Of a stretch of DNA of 52,316 nt, positions 1 through 9,041 are shown piece after piece. The stretch comes from CBFGTV01 sp965652145. Lineage in GTDB: Bacteria; Bacillota; Clostridia; Peptostreptococcales; Natronincolaceae. The position numbers and the translations under genes were made by a program. The DNA lies in NCBI GenBank assembly GCA_965652145.1, contig CBFGTV010000018.1:1-52316 (forward strand). The letters are read 5' to 3'. The notes beneath the pieces are model-generated. The model saw only the letters and a program-made list of their open reading frames with translations, ran no database searches and had not been told where the DNA came from. Each line of letters opens with the position of its first letter. The first letter of the stretch is position 1.

Positions 1-1
1 T

Positions 2-1771
2 CTTGTGAGCGAAAATGACTTTGCAGAAATAAAAAATTTCGGAAATATAGAGTATCTGATTGAGTTTAGATTAAAGGACTTGTCTGACCTTGGCGCATTT
101 GAAGCCGCTTATGTTTCCGCAGGACTTGAAACAAACGGACCGACGGTTACCTATCCCCTTTTTAAAGCCATGAACGCAATTTCCGATGGGCTGATGATTG
201 GGGTGATCCTGCTTGTAAGCGTGCTTGTGGTCGCCATTGCATTTCTATGCATACGCTTTACATTACTTGCGAAAATTGAGGACGATTACCGGGAAATAGG
301 TACCATGAAAGCAATTGGGCTGCGGGTTTCTGACATTAGGAAAATGTATCTTGCAAAATATGCAGTGATTGGGGCAGCGGGCTGTGTTCTCGGATTTATG
401 CTTTCTTTTGTGTTCAGGGGCATACTTCTTGATAACATACGACTTTATATGGGGGAAAGCCAGCATGCTTCTTTGGCTTTGATTTTTGGAGTAGGTGGTG
501 TATTGCTGGTCTATCTTACAATCATTGCCTATGTGAGGCGGGTTCTGAAACGTTTTCGAAAAATATCGGCTGCAGAGGCTATTCGCTTTGGAACATTCCA
601 GGAAAAATTTTCAGGTGCTTCGCATTTTCGTCTGAGCCAAAATAGACTGCTTGATACGAATATTTTTCTTGGCATCAAAGATGTTCTCGCGAGGAAAAGG
701 CTGTACGGAACCATGCTCGTAGTGCTAGCGATTTCGGCCTTTATCATCATTGTTCCCCAGAACCTGTACAATACCATTTCCTCAGAAAATTTTATCACCT
801 ATATGGGGATAGGAAAAAGCCATATACGCATCGACATTCAGCAAACCGATAATATTCTTCAGAAAGCAGCGAAAATTATAAAGGATATGGAGAACGACAT
901 GGCCATATCCAAATATGTTGTGCTTATAACCAAGACATTCAATGTAAAGAGGATGGATGGCACGGTGGAACGCCTAAAAATTGAACTGGGTGATCATTCG
1001 GTATTCCCCGTAAAATATTCCAAGGGCAGGGCCCCTGCCGCCGAAGATGAGATTGCACTTTCGGTGATGAACGCAGACGAGTTGGGTAAAAAAGTTGGAG
1101 ATGTGATTACATTAATGATTGAGGAAAAGGAGAAGCATCTCACGGTATCTGGAATTTACTCCGACATCACTAACGGAGGAAAGACTGCTAAAGCTGTTTT
1201 TACCGATCATTCAGCAGACATGATGTGGAGCGTAATCAGTGTGGAGCTTTCGAATCAATCTCTTGTTGATGGCAAGGTTTTGGAATATGCGGGCAAATAT
1301 CATTTTGCAAAGGTTTCAGATATTAATGAATATATACTGCAGACCTTCGGCTCAACAATCAGTTCTATAGGAAAAGCCTCCCTTGTCGGAACTTGGGCTG
1401 CTCTAATAATAACGATCCTGGTTACACTCCTGTTTATGAAAATGATTGTAGCAAAGGATCGGCATGCCATTGCCCTATTGAAGGCATTCGGTTTTACAAA
1501 CCAGGATATTACACTACAGTATGTTTTTCGTTCAGTATTCGTTCTAATAATCGCAATTGTTTTAGGAATACTCCTGGCAAACACCCTTGGGGAGGTACTT
1601 GCAGGTGCGATGATTTCTTGGTTTGGAGCATCGTCGTTTCGGTTTACAGTTAATCCGCTTACAGCCTATCTGCTTTGCCCATTGATGATGGCGTGCTCGG
1701 TGCTGATCGCAACATTGGTTGGCATGTCGAGGGTGGAAACTATAAAAATATCCCAAAATATAAAGGAGTAA
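2..1771 (+). CDS. FtsX-like ABC transporter permease, 5' end cut by the window
   Basis: Membrane subunit of a MacB/LolC-type ABC system. The frame is open to the window edge, so the N-terminus is missing; the GTG at position 5 is only the first possible start inside the window. Counting from that GTG, hydrophobic segments lie near residues 61-85, 118-140, 155-175 and 230-255, followed by a long soluble domain (about 256-455) and three more segments near 460-480, 510-530 and 550-575. This is the two-FtsX-domain layout of COG0577 permeases. The motif REIGTMKAIGL after the first helix and HAIALLKAFGF in the second half are the typical cytoplasmic FtsX loops. It ends 3 bp before its ATPase, so the two form one unit, followed by a two-component system. 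Such units often export peptides or resist membrane-active compounds; the substrate here is unknown. Confidence 0.85.
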   Translation, partial: LVSENDFAEIKNFGNIEYLIEFRLKDLSDLGAFEAAYVSAGLETNGPTVTYPLFKAMNAISDGLMIGVILLVSVLVVAIAFLCIRFTLLAKIEDDYREIGTMKAIGLRVSDIRKMYLAKYAVIGAAGCVLGFMLSFVFRGILLDNIRLYMGESQHASLALIFGVGGVLLVYLTIIAYVRRVLKRFRKISAAEAIRFGTFQEKFSGASHFRLSQNRLLDTNIFLGIKDVLARKRLYGTMLVVLAISAFIIIVPQNLYNTISSENFITYMGIGKSHIRIDIQQTDNILQKAAKIIKDMENDMAISKYVVLITKTFNVKRMDGTVERLKIELGDHSVFPVKYSKGRAPAAEDEIALSVMNADELGKKVGDVITLMIEEKEKHLTVSGIYSDITNGGKTAKAVFTDHSADMMWSVISVELSNQSLVDGKVLEYAGKYHFAKVSDINEYILQTFGSTISSIGKASLVGTWAALIITILVTLLFMKMIVAKDRHAIALLKAFGFTNQDITLQYVFRSVFVLIIAIVLGILLANTLGEVLAGAMISWFGASSFRFTVNPLTAYLLCPLMMACSVLIATLVGMSRVETIKISQNIKE

Positions 1772-1774
1772 TTT

Positions 1775-2532
1775 ATGAAACAGATTGTGTTCGGTGAAAA
1801 TATTGTAAAATCTTTTGGCGAGGGTGATGAGAGGTGCAATGCCCTTGATGGTGTGTCTGTTCAAATTAACGAAGGCGAATTCGTTGCGGTGATGGGGCCC
1901 TCCGGATCAGGAAAATCGACGCTCTTGTTTGTCCTCAGCGGTATGGAGGTTGTTGATGGTGGAAGGGTTGCTTTTGACGGCAGAAATCTATTGTCACTAA
2001 GTGAAAATGAACTTGCCGATATGCGCAGAACAAAAATGGGTTTTGTTTTTCAGCAGCCTACCCTATTGAAAAACCTGAATATCCTGGATAACATCATTCT
2101 TCCGTCCATGGGTAGCAACAGAAAAAATCTTGTGAAAATAATAGAAAAGGCAAGAAATCTGATGAAAAGGACGGGTATCGAGAAACTGGAAAACCGTGAT
2201 ATTACTCAGGTTTCGGGAGGGCAGCTTCAGCGTGCGGGAATATGCCGTGCATTGATGAGCAGCCCAAGATAATTTTTGGTGACGAGCCGACCGGCTCCCT
2301 TAACTCAAAATCGGCCCAGGAGATTATGAACCTATTTTCCGAAATCAATATGGAGGGTATTGCGGTTATGCTTGTGACTCACGATGTCAAGGTGGCCGTC
2401 AGAGCAGAGCGTATCCTTTTCATGAGCGATGGTAAAATCGTGAGCCAAACGCTGTTTCCGAAATTCAATGGCATGGATACTGAGGACAGAATAAAAAAGG
2501 TTACGGCGAAAATGCAGGAGATTGGAATATAG
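1775..2532 (+). pseudogene. ABC transporter ATP-binding protein (MacB/LolD type), frameshifted
   Basis: Partner ATPase of the upstream permease. The first frame (1775-2272, 165 aa) has Walker A GPSGSGKS, the Q-loop region FVFQQP and the signature VSGGQLQRAGICRAL, then hits a stop after MSSPR. The next frame (open from 2242) continues at once with the Walker B segment IIFGDEPTGSLN, the H-loop region VTHDVKVA and the normal C-terminus. Adding one A in the CCCAAG run at about 2263-2268 gives SSPKIIFGDEPTGSLN, a perfect family continuation of about 252 aa. This is therefore a one-base deletion: a real frameshift mutation, or a sequencing error in the A run. If real, the Walker B aspartate/glutamate is lost and the transporter is dead. 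Programmed frameshifting is less likely, because no slippery heptamer is evident. Confidence 0.85.
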
Positions 2533-2634
2533 CATATTGTTACAGCTTCAATGTCAAATATGTTGCTGCCTCAAGGGCTAGTCGAAGGGCGTGGAAATTA
2601 ATTGACGTTTTTTGGTCAGGAAGAGATGGTGAAA

Positions 2635-3348
2635 ATGAATGGAAAAATTATGGTAATTGAGGATGAACAGAAAATTGCAGATGCAATTGCATATGCATTA
2701 AAAAGAGAAGGATATATAGTTGAAGTAGTCTATCATGGGGATGCGGCCTTGGAAAAGTTAAGAGAATTCCGTCCTGATGCCATTATTTTAGATGTAATGC
2801 TGCCGGGAATGGATGGATATGATATTTTAAAGAAGCTCCAGAATGAAGAACCTATTGGCGTTATCATGCTGACGGCAAAGGAGGATATTGTTAACAAAGT
2901 ACTGGGGCTTGAACTGGGGGCAGATGATTATATAACAAAGCCCTTTGATATGCGGGAACTCCTTGCACGTTTAAAATCATTGCTAAGAAGAATTCAGACT
3001 ATTGGAAAAGGACAGGAGTCTGATATCGTCAGGTTAGGTGGAGTCGAGCTTCATTTAAGTAAAAGAACTGCTTTTGCAGGAAATAAGCTACTGGAGCTGA
3101 CACCAAAGGAATATGATCTACTGGCACTGTTGGTATCTAGTCCCGATAGGGTTTATTCGAGGGAGCAGCTTTTAGATTTGGTATGGGGAATGGAATATAT
3201 CGGCGGTACCCGTACCGTAGACATTCATATACAAAGGCTGCGAAAAAAACTGGGATCTGATTTCAGTGAAATTATACAAACCCTTCATGGTATTGGCTAT
3301 AAAGCCCTAGGAGGTTACGGTGAGAACAAGTATAAAAATAAAATTTAG
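2635..3348 (+). CDS. OmpR/PhoB-family response regulator
   Basis: DNA-binding response regulator. The N-terminal receiver domain has the acidic pair E9/D10, phospho-acceptor D53 in LDVMLPGMDG and K102 in TKPFDM. The C-terminal winged helix is shown by LTPKEYDLLALL and VDIHIQRLRKKL. I place the start at ATG 2635 (MNGKIMVIEDE), 9 nt after AGGAAGAG at 2618-2625. An upstream TTG at 2602 and an ATG at 2626 are in frame but less well spaced. It overlaps the next kinase gene by 29 nt, so the two are co-translated as a two-component pair. The neighbouring ABC unit and the lipoprotein at 4892 are its most likely targets. The tandem repeats before that lipoprotein would suit an OmpR-type dimer. Confidence 0.93.
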   Translation: MNGKIMVIEDEQKIADAIAYALKREGYIVEVVYHGDAALEKLREFRPDAIILDVMLPGMDGYDILKKLQNEEPIGVIMLTAKEDIVNKVLGLELGADDYITKPFDMRELLARLKSLLRRIQTIGKGQESDIVRLGGVELHLSKRTAFAGNKLLELTPKEYDLLALLVSSPDRVYSREQLLDLVWGMEYIGGTRTVDIHIQRLRKKLGSDFSEIIQTLHGIGYKALGGYGENKYKNKI

Positions 3349-4795
3349 TATTTTTCTGGCGGGCCTATTGCTTCTTACTGTATTTATATTAAGTCTAACG
3401 GTGCTGAGGGGAATTAAGGTGAATCAGCAATCGCAATATGAAGCGTATTTAGAGCAGCAGGCCCAACGGGCAAATATATATTTTATGCAGACACTTTTGG
3501 CTCAAGACAATAAGGTACCTCAAACCTTTCTGGAAACAAAAGGAGAGGAATTTGCAGAGGAACTAGAATTAATAAGCGGCCAGCCTTTGGCTTTGTATGA
3601 CAGCAAGGGGACGTTAGTCAGTAAAAGGGTCGCCCATATGGAATCCGATAGTATTCAAAAAACATTGGAATTTGCGTTAAATAATAAAACTGCTTATCTG
3701 GTGGAAAAGGATTCTTTATATTATCTGACACCATTAAAGGTAGCAAATGAACAGGTGGGGGTCGTTCAATTCTACTACTCTCTATCAGGAGAGCTAGGGT
3801 TTTACAATCGCATCAGACAATTGTTTATCTATATCGGAGCCGTTGTATTTTTTCTAAGCTTTATCCTAGCTTATTTTTATTTTAGCTCCTTTGCCAACGG
3901 AATCATCAGGCTTGAAAAAATGGTGGGTAGAGTTCGGGAAGGACATTATGATACCACCATACTTCAACGTAGGGATGAGATTGGAAAGCTCAGTGAGGGG
4001 ATTCATGCTATGAGTGGGAGAATTATGAGGACCATTCAGGATATGGAGGAGGAACAGAAAAAACTAACCTTAGCCGTCAATAAATTATCTTTGCTTGATC
4101 AGCAACAAAAACGATTTATCGGGAACGTAACCCATGAATTTAAAACACCGCTTACCTCGATCAAAGCCTATATTGATTTATTGGAAATGTACCCTGATGA
4201 TGATAAGCTACTGGAAACGGCAAAAAATAATATTAAAGGTGAAACCCAAAGGCTCTATGAAATGGTTGAAAAGGTTTTGCAGTTGTCTGCCATGGAAAAA
4301 TATGATTTCGAATACAATAAGGAAAAGCTGGATGTAAAGCAGGTAATTCAAGGGGTAATTAACAGCTTGAAGGGTAAAATTGATAAGTTTGGAATCAAAC
4401 TGGAAACCGATTTAACGGAGGCCTATGTAGAGGCTGATAAAGACAGCATGACGATTATTCTTGTGAATCTTATGGATAATGCGATTAAATATAACCAAAC
4501 GAGGGGCAATATTTATGTGAGGAATTACTTAAAGGATGCCCAGGTGATAATTGAAATTGCCGATACTGGCATTGGTATCCCAGAAGAACTCCGTCATAAA
4601 ATCTATGAACCCTTCTTTACCGTTGATAAAAACAGATCAAGGGAAAACGGCGGGGCAGGCTTGGGGCTATCCCTTGCTAAAAAGTATGCTGAAATACAAG
4701 GGGGTTCCATTGTCCTAGTGAGCACTGGTTCAAAGGGCACCAGCTTCAGAATTTTGTTTCCTGCTTATAGACCATCAGGCCAGGAAAATAATTAA
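3320..4795 (+). CDS. Membrane sensor histidine kinase (HAMP, HisKA, HATPase)
   Basis: Sensor kinase paired with the overlapping response regulator. Residues 7-29 form TM1, about 30-165 an extracytoplasmic sensor domain, and about 168-190 TM2, followed by HAMP. The phospho-accepting H272 lies in NVTHEFKTPLTS. The ATP-binding domain shows the N box NLMDNAIKY (from N383), G1 DTGIGIP and G2 GGAGLGLSL. The start is GTG 3320, about 6 nt after AGGAGG at 3309-3314, inside the end of the regulator gene. The sensor domain of about 135 residues carries no ligand-binding motif I recognise. Confidence 0.93.
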   Translation: MRTSIKIKFSIFLAGLLLLTVFILSLTVLRGIKVNQQSQYEAYLEQQAQRANIYFMQTLLAQDNKVPQTFLETKGEEFAEELELISGQPLALYDSKGTLVSKRVAHMESDSIQKTLEFALNNKTAYLVEKDSLYYLTPLKVANEQVGVVQFYYSLSGELGFYNRIRQLFIYIGAVVFFLSFILAYFYFSSFANGIIRLEKMVGRVREGHYDTTILQRRDEIGKLSEGIHAMSGRIMRTIQDMEEEQKKLTLAVNKLSLLDQQQKRFIGNVTHEFKTPLTSIKAYIDLLEMYPDDDKLLETAKNNIKGETQRLYEMVEKVLQLSAMEKYDFEYNKEKLDVKQVIQGVINSLKGKIDKFGIKLETDLTEAYVEADKDSMTIILVNLMDNAIKYNQTRGNIYVRNYLKDAQVIIEIADTGIGIPEELRHKIYEPFFTVDKNRSRENGGAGLGLSLAKKYAEIQGGSIVLVSTGSKGTSFRILFPAYRPSGQENN

Positions 4796-4800
4796 CAGCT

Positions 4801-4846
4801 TTGAAGCATTTGTTTACAATCTTGAAACATTTGTATATCCTATAGA
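4801..4846 (+). promoter_or_regulatory. 21-bp-period direct repeat before the lipoprotein gene
   Basis: TTGAAGCATTTGT (4801-4813) and TTGAAACATTTGT (4822-4834) match at 12 of 13 positions and are 21 bp apart, two helical turns. A -10-like TATAGA follows at 4841. Tandem half-sites on one face of the helix are typical of OmpR-family activators, and the regulator of this kind lies just upstream. This is inference from pattern and position only. Confidence 0.5.
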
Positions 4847-4891
4847 AATAATCCCTTGATAAGATATGTGTATATCGAGGAGGCGAGTGAA

Positions 4892-6007
4892 ATGAAAAAC
4901 ACGAAAATGAAAAAAATCATATTAATGCTGGCATTACCTTTAATCATTACTGCTTGTGAAAAGGCAAAGGATGGAGATCGGATTACCATTCAGGAGCCGG
5001 GAAAAACCATAACCATCATTGATGATGGGAGTAAGGAGACTGGTGAGCCGATTATTTCGGTAGTAAAAATTGACCGGTACGAGAATGTGGCAATTACTGA
5101 CTGGTTAAATGAAAATACGGTGATTGTTTCAAAAGAAAATACTTCACTGGATAAATTGAGCCTGTTGGAGCTGTCAGATTCCTATCCAAGAAGCTTGTAT
5201 TTGTATAACATTAATACTGAAGAATATCAACTGTTAAAGGAACAAAAGGACGTGAATCTAGGAGGTGCTACCCTATCCTCTGATAAGAAAAACCTGCTAT
5301 ATTATGAATTTACACTGGGAGATCCCTCCTTTTATGTGATGAATATGGGTACCCTAAAGACCTTTGGTATTACAGGGGCTGATATAGCAGGGGCTATGGG
5401 TGCAAAATGGGCAGATAATGAGACAATTATTGGAGCCGCCTACAGTGGAGGCGCCTATATAGCAAGTACATCTGGGGAGATCACTTCTATAGACGAATTA
5501 AAGGATGAATCTTTGGTTATAGTTGAAAAAATAAAGAATCATGTTTATTACAATACAAATTCCGATGAAAGCCTATGGAGGCTAGACCTGTCTTCCAAGG
5601 AAAAGGTAAGCTTGAATATGAGTCATGTTCACAGTGTATTCCCTTCTCCCGACGGAAACCAAATACTGGCTATACAAAGTGATGGTGCTAAAAAAACCCT
5701 GGCTCTTTATGATAGGGATGGAGGCAACAGGAAAATAATAGCAGAGGGTGCAGAACTGGAAGGCGTTTCCTGGTCGCCGGATCAGAGAATGATAGCCTAC
5801 AAACTGAAGGCTGATGTAAACGGTAGAACGGTAGACGGCCTTTATATCCACGATCTGCTAACCGGTGATTCCACCCAAATAGCCGTTGACATCCAATACC
5901 TGAGTACCAGCTGGAGTCCTTCAGGTAAAGAACTGGTTTATACAGAATGGGACGGAAAACAATATAATAGCAGTATTGTCTATTTAAACTATTCCTTACG
6001 TAAATAA
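4892..6007 (+). CDS. Lipoprotein with TolB-like beta-propeller repeats
   Basis: A 371-residue exported lipoprotein. The start is ATG 4892, 8 nt after GAGGAGG at 4877-4883; an in-frame ATG at 4856 lacks a site. The basic N-terminus MKNTKMKK is followed by a hydrophobic stretch and a lipobox ending ITAC, then a charged linker. The rest shows repeated propeller-type blades, with motifs such as FPSPDGNQILA, VSWSPDQRMIAY and STSWSPSGKELVYTEW, each a WSPDG-type turn followed by a strand. This resembles WD40/TolB lipoproteins of Firmicutes whose roles are mostly unknown. It follows the two-component system by 96 nt behind a direct repeat, so it may be its target or an accessory sensor. The function is not known. 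Confidence 0.8.
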   Translation: MKNTKMKKIILMLALPLIITACEKAKDGDRITIQEPGKTITIIDDGSKETGEPIISVVKIDRYENVAITDWLNENTVIVSKENTSLDKLSLLELSDSYPRSLYLYNINTEEYQLLKEQKDVNLGGATLSSDKKNLLYYEFTLGDPSFYVMNMGTLKTFGITGADIAGAMGAKWADNETIIGAAYSGGAYIASTSGEITSIDELKDESLVIVEKIKNHVYYNTNSDESLWRLDLSSKEKVSLNMSHVHSVFPSPDGNQILAIQSDGAKKTLALYDRDGGNRKIIAEGAELEGVSWSPDQRMIAYKLKADVNGRTVDGLYIHDLLTGDSTQIAVDIQYLSTSWSPSGKELVYTEWDGKQYNSSIVYLNYSLRK

Positions 6008-6041
6008 AATAGGATTATAAGGGTACTAGGCTTATATAAAG

Positions 6042-6076
6042 ATGGCTTCCTTCCAAGGGGAGGAGGCCATTTTTAT
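6042..6076 (+). terminator. Rho-independent terminator after the lipoprotein gene
   Basis: ATGGCTTCCTTCC pairs with GGAGGAGGCCAT (one G-T pair and one bulge), followed by TTTTTAT. It lies 35 nt past the lipoprotein stop. Confidence 0.8.
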
Positions 6077-6174
6077 AATCTAAATATGATAAATTCTGAT
6101 ATAATTCTCTGAGTGATTATATTCAAAAATATGGGAGACCCTCCTTTACAGGTATGTAAACACCCTACCCCCTA

Positions 6175-6208
6175 TAAAAACGCCTAAATTTAGAGGCTGG
6201 AGCAGCCT
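6175..6208 (-). terminator. Possible terminator for the minus-strand RpiR/reductase unit
   Basis: Read on the minus strand, a hairpin AGGCTG-CTC-CAGCCT is followed by a weaker GCC...GGC hairpin and GTTTTTAT. It sits just past the stop of the RpiR-type gene, where a terminator is expected. The stems are short, so this is moderate evidence. Confidence 0.45.
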
Positions 6209-6218
6209 ATTGGTTAGT

Positions 6219-7007
6219 TTATATTGAGTTTTCCTTCCTTATTTCACAAAAAGTCATCGCAATAAGATTAATATATATATTCATCAAAATTGCATCCCGT
6301 TCAGTGGCATTACCCGGATACATAAATACATAATCAGCCAGTGGAGATAAAGGATGCGCTTGGTTATTCGTCATCACTACCAGTTTTTTTATTCTATCTC
6401 TACAGGCTAAAATACTTTTTTTAAATCGATTATCTCCGAGCCTATAATACTGTGTATAGAACACGATGGTATCCTTTTCAAGATGGGCTAATGCCTCGTA
6501 CTGATAATTGGGGTCCATAAACGCACAGGTTTCAATTCCTTTTAATGCTAAGTCCATTTGAAATCTCCAAATTCCCTGTGGAATCGGACAACCTAAGAAG
6601 ACTACCTTTCTACATAAAGCTATCTCTTCTACGAGTTTCTTGATTTGGCTTTTATCTATGGACTTATAGAATGAATTAATTGCTTCTAATAGGTCATGCA
6701 TATAATAATCAACCGAAGACTCGCTGGCATTTTTTATCGTCAATGGGACATAATTTCCGTCGAACATATAATTATCTTTAGTCATACTAACTAAATTAGG
6801 AAGCTGGGAAACGGTCATTGGAAAGGACATCATCCTGTAAAATCTGTTTAAAGTTGAAGGAGATACATTGCATAGCTCGGCAATCTGTGTAGATGTCATC
6901 GTATCGATACGGTTATAGTTCTTTAGAAGGCATCTTGCCACATTATAATAAACATTTTTATGATCATATGTATTATACATCTGAATCAATCCAAATAAAT
7001 TGATCAT
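6219..7007 (-). CDS. MurR/RpiR-family transcriptional regulator (HTH plus SIS domain)
   Basis: A 262-residue regulator. The N-terminal helix-turn-helix spans about residues 37-65 (MTSTQIAELCNVSPSTLNRF). The C-terminal half resembles a SIS sugar-phosphate isomerase fold, with VVFLGCPIPQGIWRF, KDTIVFYTQYYR and VVMTNNQAHPLSPLADYVF. A GGAGG site precedes the ATG. It lies 90 nt downstream of the exported flavoprotein reductase on the same strand, so the two are probably co-transcribed and it likely controls that gene. RpiR proteins usually sense phosphorylated sugars, but several clostridial members sit beside reductases or peptidases and sense other small molecules. The effector is unknown. Confidence 0.85.
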   Translation of the reverse strand: MINLFGLIQMYNTYDHKNVYYNVARCLLKNYNRIDTMTSTQIAELCNVSPSTLNRFYRMMSFPMTVSQLPNLVSMTKDNYMFDGNYVPLTIKNASESSVDYYMHDLLEAINSFYKSIDKSQIKKLVEEIALCRKVVFLGCPIPQGIWRFQMDLALKGIETCAFMDPNYQYEALAHLEKDTIVFYTQYYRLGDNRFKKSILACRDRIKKLVVMTNNQAHPLSPLADYVFMYPGNATERDAILMNIYINLIAMTFCEIRKENSI

Positions 7008-7033
7008 GATAGCCCTCCTCCATAAATAATAGA

Positions 7034-7062
7034 GGATAATTACCTTAGTTTGATAATTATCC
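7034..7062. repeat. 9-bp-arm inverted repeat between reductase and RpiR genes
   Basis: GGATAATTA (7034-7042) and TAATTATCC (7054-7062) are perfect inverted arms around an 11-nt spacer. There is no T-run directly after it on the minus strand (the sequence runs into the RpiR ribosome binding site), so an operator or mRNA-processing hairpin is more likely than a strong terminator. Confidence 0.5.
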
Positions 7063-7097
7063 CCTAAAATATATCACATTCTAAAGAGAGATTCAAA

Positions 7098-9041
7098 TTA
7101 TTTGTCTATATAAGAAGCCGCATTTTCACCTGCTAGTCTACCAGATGTATAAGCAAATCCTAATGTGCCTCCCTCGAAATCAACATATGCTTTTCCATAC
7201 ATTCCTCCGGCATCAGCACCGGCAACATATAAACCTGGAATTGGATTTCCTTCTGCATCGATTGCTTCGATTCTCTCGTTGATTCTCACTCCGCCAAGGG
7301 AGCTTAGATTACGGGCAACATATTTAACAGCATAGAAGGGGCCTTTTTCTACTGTAACCAGAGTCTCAGTTTCAGCAAAGAACAGGTCATCCTTTCCTGT
7401 CTTGATGGCATTGTTAAACTGCGCTACACTTTCACTAAACACAGACGCATCTACACCCATGTTATTAGCAAGCTCTTCAATCGTTTTGCCCTTAAAGACC
7501 ACCCCTGTTCCCAATGCCTTTTCAAGGAGCGGTACATAATCTGTAGGTGTATTTTCCTGTTTAATGAGCTCATCGGTGTCACAGGGTTCATTGAATTCCA
7601 TATAGAAATTGCGGTTATTCTTAAAGGTGCTGTAATGCTCTTCTACAGATGCATAACCCCTTTGGGCGATTTGTTCCAGAACAGCAGTATCAAGAATCAG
7701 ATATTCAGTCTGTTTTGGCTGCATGTGTAGCTGTGCGCTGTGGATAGCAAAATTGGTTGCCAAAGTTTCATCTGAAAAACGCTGGCCATGGGTATTTACC
7801 CGTAAATGAGGATAATATGAAAATTTAGTTAGATTCCAGAATTCTGGGCCTAACTTAGAAACTAAAGCTTCAGTTTCTTGGGGTGTAAAATTTTGGGCGA
7901 AATAATGCATGGTTCCTATTCCATATTCATCCGCTCCGGCACTCCATGCCATTTTTATTCCATCTCCAGTATTGGTCAATATCTGCCCAAAGGTATATTT
8001 TGAACCTATATATTCCTTCATCATTTCTTCATTTCCGGCATAGCCACCTGTAGCGATTATAACAGCCTTTGCATTAATCCTTAGTGTCGTTCCATCTTCT
8101 TTCCTTGCCAAGACTCCGGTGATTTTACCTTCAGAATCCTTCAGTAACTCTGTTGCTGGTGTCGAAAACATTACTGTGCCGCCATTTTCCTCAAACTTCT
8201 TTATAAGATTTGTTATGGCTACCGTGCCGCCCTCTGCATAGCCATGCAGGGTAGTAGGCATACCGATATGAACAAAAGCGCCTCCAGTACCTGGATCTAT
8301 CAGATTCAGCTTCATACCGTTCTCCATAAGCCAATCCACGGTTTTACCCGATTCTTCTATTATGGTACGAACCAGATTTGAGTTCATATAACCTGCTGAG
8401 GATTTCATGTATTCGTTATATAACCATTCCTTGTCTACCGTTTTCCCTGCCTTTTTCTGCAGGTTGCTGTCTGCAGCAAACAAACCGCCTGCAAGCGTTC
8501 CAGCACCCATAGGGGTAGCCGTCTTTTCTAATAATAATACTTTATCTGATTTTTCGCTTGCTGCTAAAGCCGCTGACGAACCGGCTGCACCAGCACCAAC
8601 AACAATATCATAGGATACTTCTTCTACCTTACTTGATACAGTATTTTCTTTGGTTTTTAAGGCAGCTATATCTCCACCTGCTTGCTTCACACAGTCTTCA
8701 ACTGCTGCTAAAATTGCTTCACTGGTATAAGTAGCACCGGTGATTGTTTCAACTGCTAAAGTTTGATCGGAAACTATTTTTTCAGGCACCTTTTCTATTG
8801 GTGTTTCAGCGAATCCGGGTGTCTCGCTGTGATCCAGCACTTTAACCGATTCAATTCTTTCGCTGGAAAAAACCACCTCAACGGTTAGGGGGCCATTTTT
8901 TCCATTTGCACTGGCAGTATAGCTTCCTGCCTGATATATTGTATTACCTCCCTGGGATTGTTGGGGGTGGCAGGCTGCCAATGAAAAAATTAGAATGATA
9001 CATAACAAGATCATGAATATTTGGTTGATTTTCTTCTTCAA
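7098..9041 (-). CDS. Exported flavin-dependent reductase (FMN-binding plus FAD fumarate-reductase-type domains)
   Basis: A 647-residue lipoprotein related to flavocytochrome c and urocanate reductase. The signal peptide ends in the lipobox LAAC (C24). An FMN_bind domain (about 30-130) carries TGATYTS, the ApbE-type covalent flavin-transfer site. From about residue 145 follow an FAD-binding Rossmann start (VGAGAAGSSAALAAS) and the fumarate-reductase/succinate-dehydrogenase flavoprotein fold. No haem motifs are present. The start is TTG at 9041, 7 nt after a GGGGGAGG site. Oddity: the fumarate-reductase active-site pattern HTMGG is SSLGG here, and the RLGGNA region, which holds the catalytic arginine, is VDFEGGTLGFAYTSGRLAG. 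The substrate is therefore probably not fumarate but another unsaturated organic acceptor. Extracellular flavin reductases of this kind let gut and soil anaerobes respire organic compounds. Confidence 0.88.
   Translation of the reverse strand: MKKKINQIFMILLCIILIFSLAACHPQQSQGGNTIYQAGSYTASANGKNGPLTVEVVFSSERIESVKVLDHSETPGFAETPIEKVPEKIVSDQTLAVETITGATYTSEAILAAVEDCVKQAGGDIAALKTKENTVSSKVEEVSYDIVVGAGAAGSSAALAASEKSDKVLLLEKTATPMGAGTLAGGLFAADSNLQKKAGKTVDKEWLYNEYMKSSAGYMNSNLVRTIIEESGKTVDWLMENGMKLNLIDPGTGGAFVHIGMPTTLHGYAEGGTVAITNLIKKFEENGGTVMFSTPATELLKDSEGKITGVLARKEDGTTLRINAKAVIIATGGYAGNEEMMKEYIGSKYTFGQILTNTGDGIKMAWSAGADEYGIGTMHYFAQNFTPQETEALVSKLGPEFWNLTKFSYYPHLRVNTHGQRFSDETLATNFAIHSAQLHMQPKQTEYLILDTAVLEQIAQRGYASVEEHYSTFKNNRNFYMEFNEPCDTDELIKQENTPTDYVPLLEKALGTGVVFKGKTIEELANNMGVDASVFSESVAQFNNAIKTGKDDLFFAETETLVTVEKGPFYAVKYVARNLSSLGGVRINERIEAIDAEGNPIPGLYVAGADAGGMYGKAYVDFEGGTLGFAYTSGRLAGENAASYIDK

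Noticed and set aside
2242..2272. Programmed frameshift in the ABC ATPase
   Set aside because: No slippery heptamer or downstream structure is evident, and the family is not known to use recoding. A single missing A explains it.
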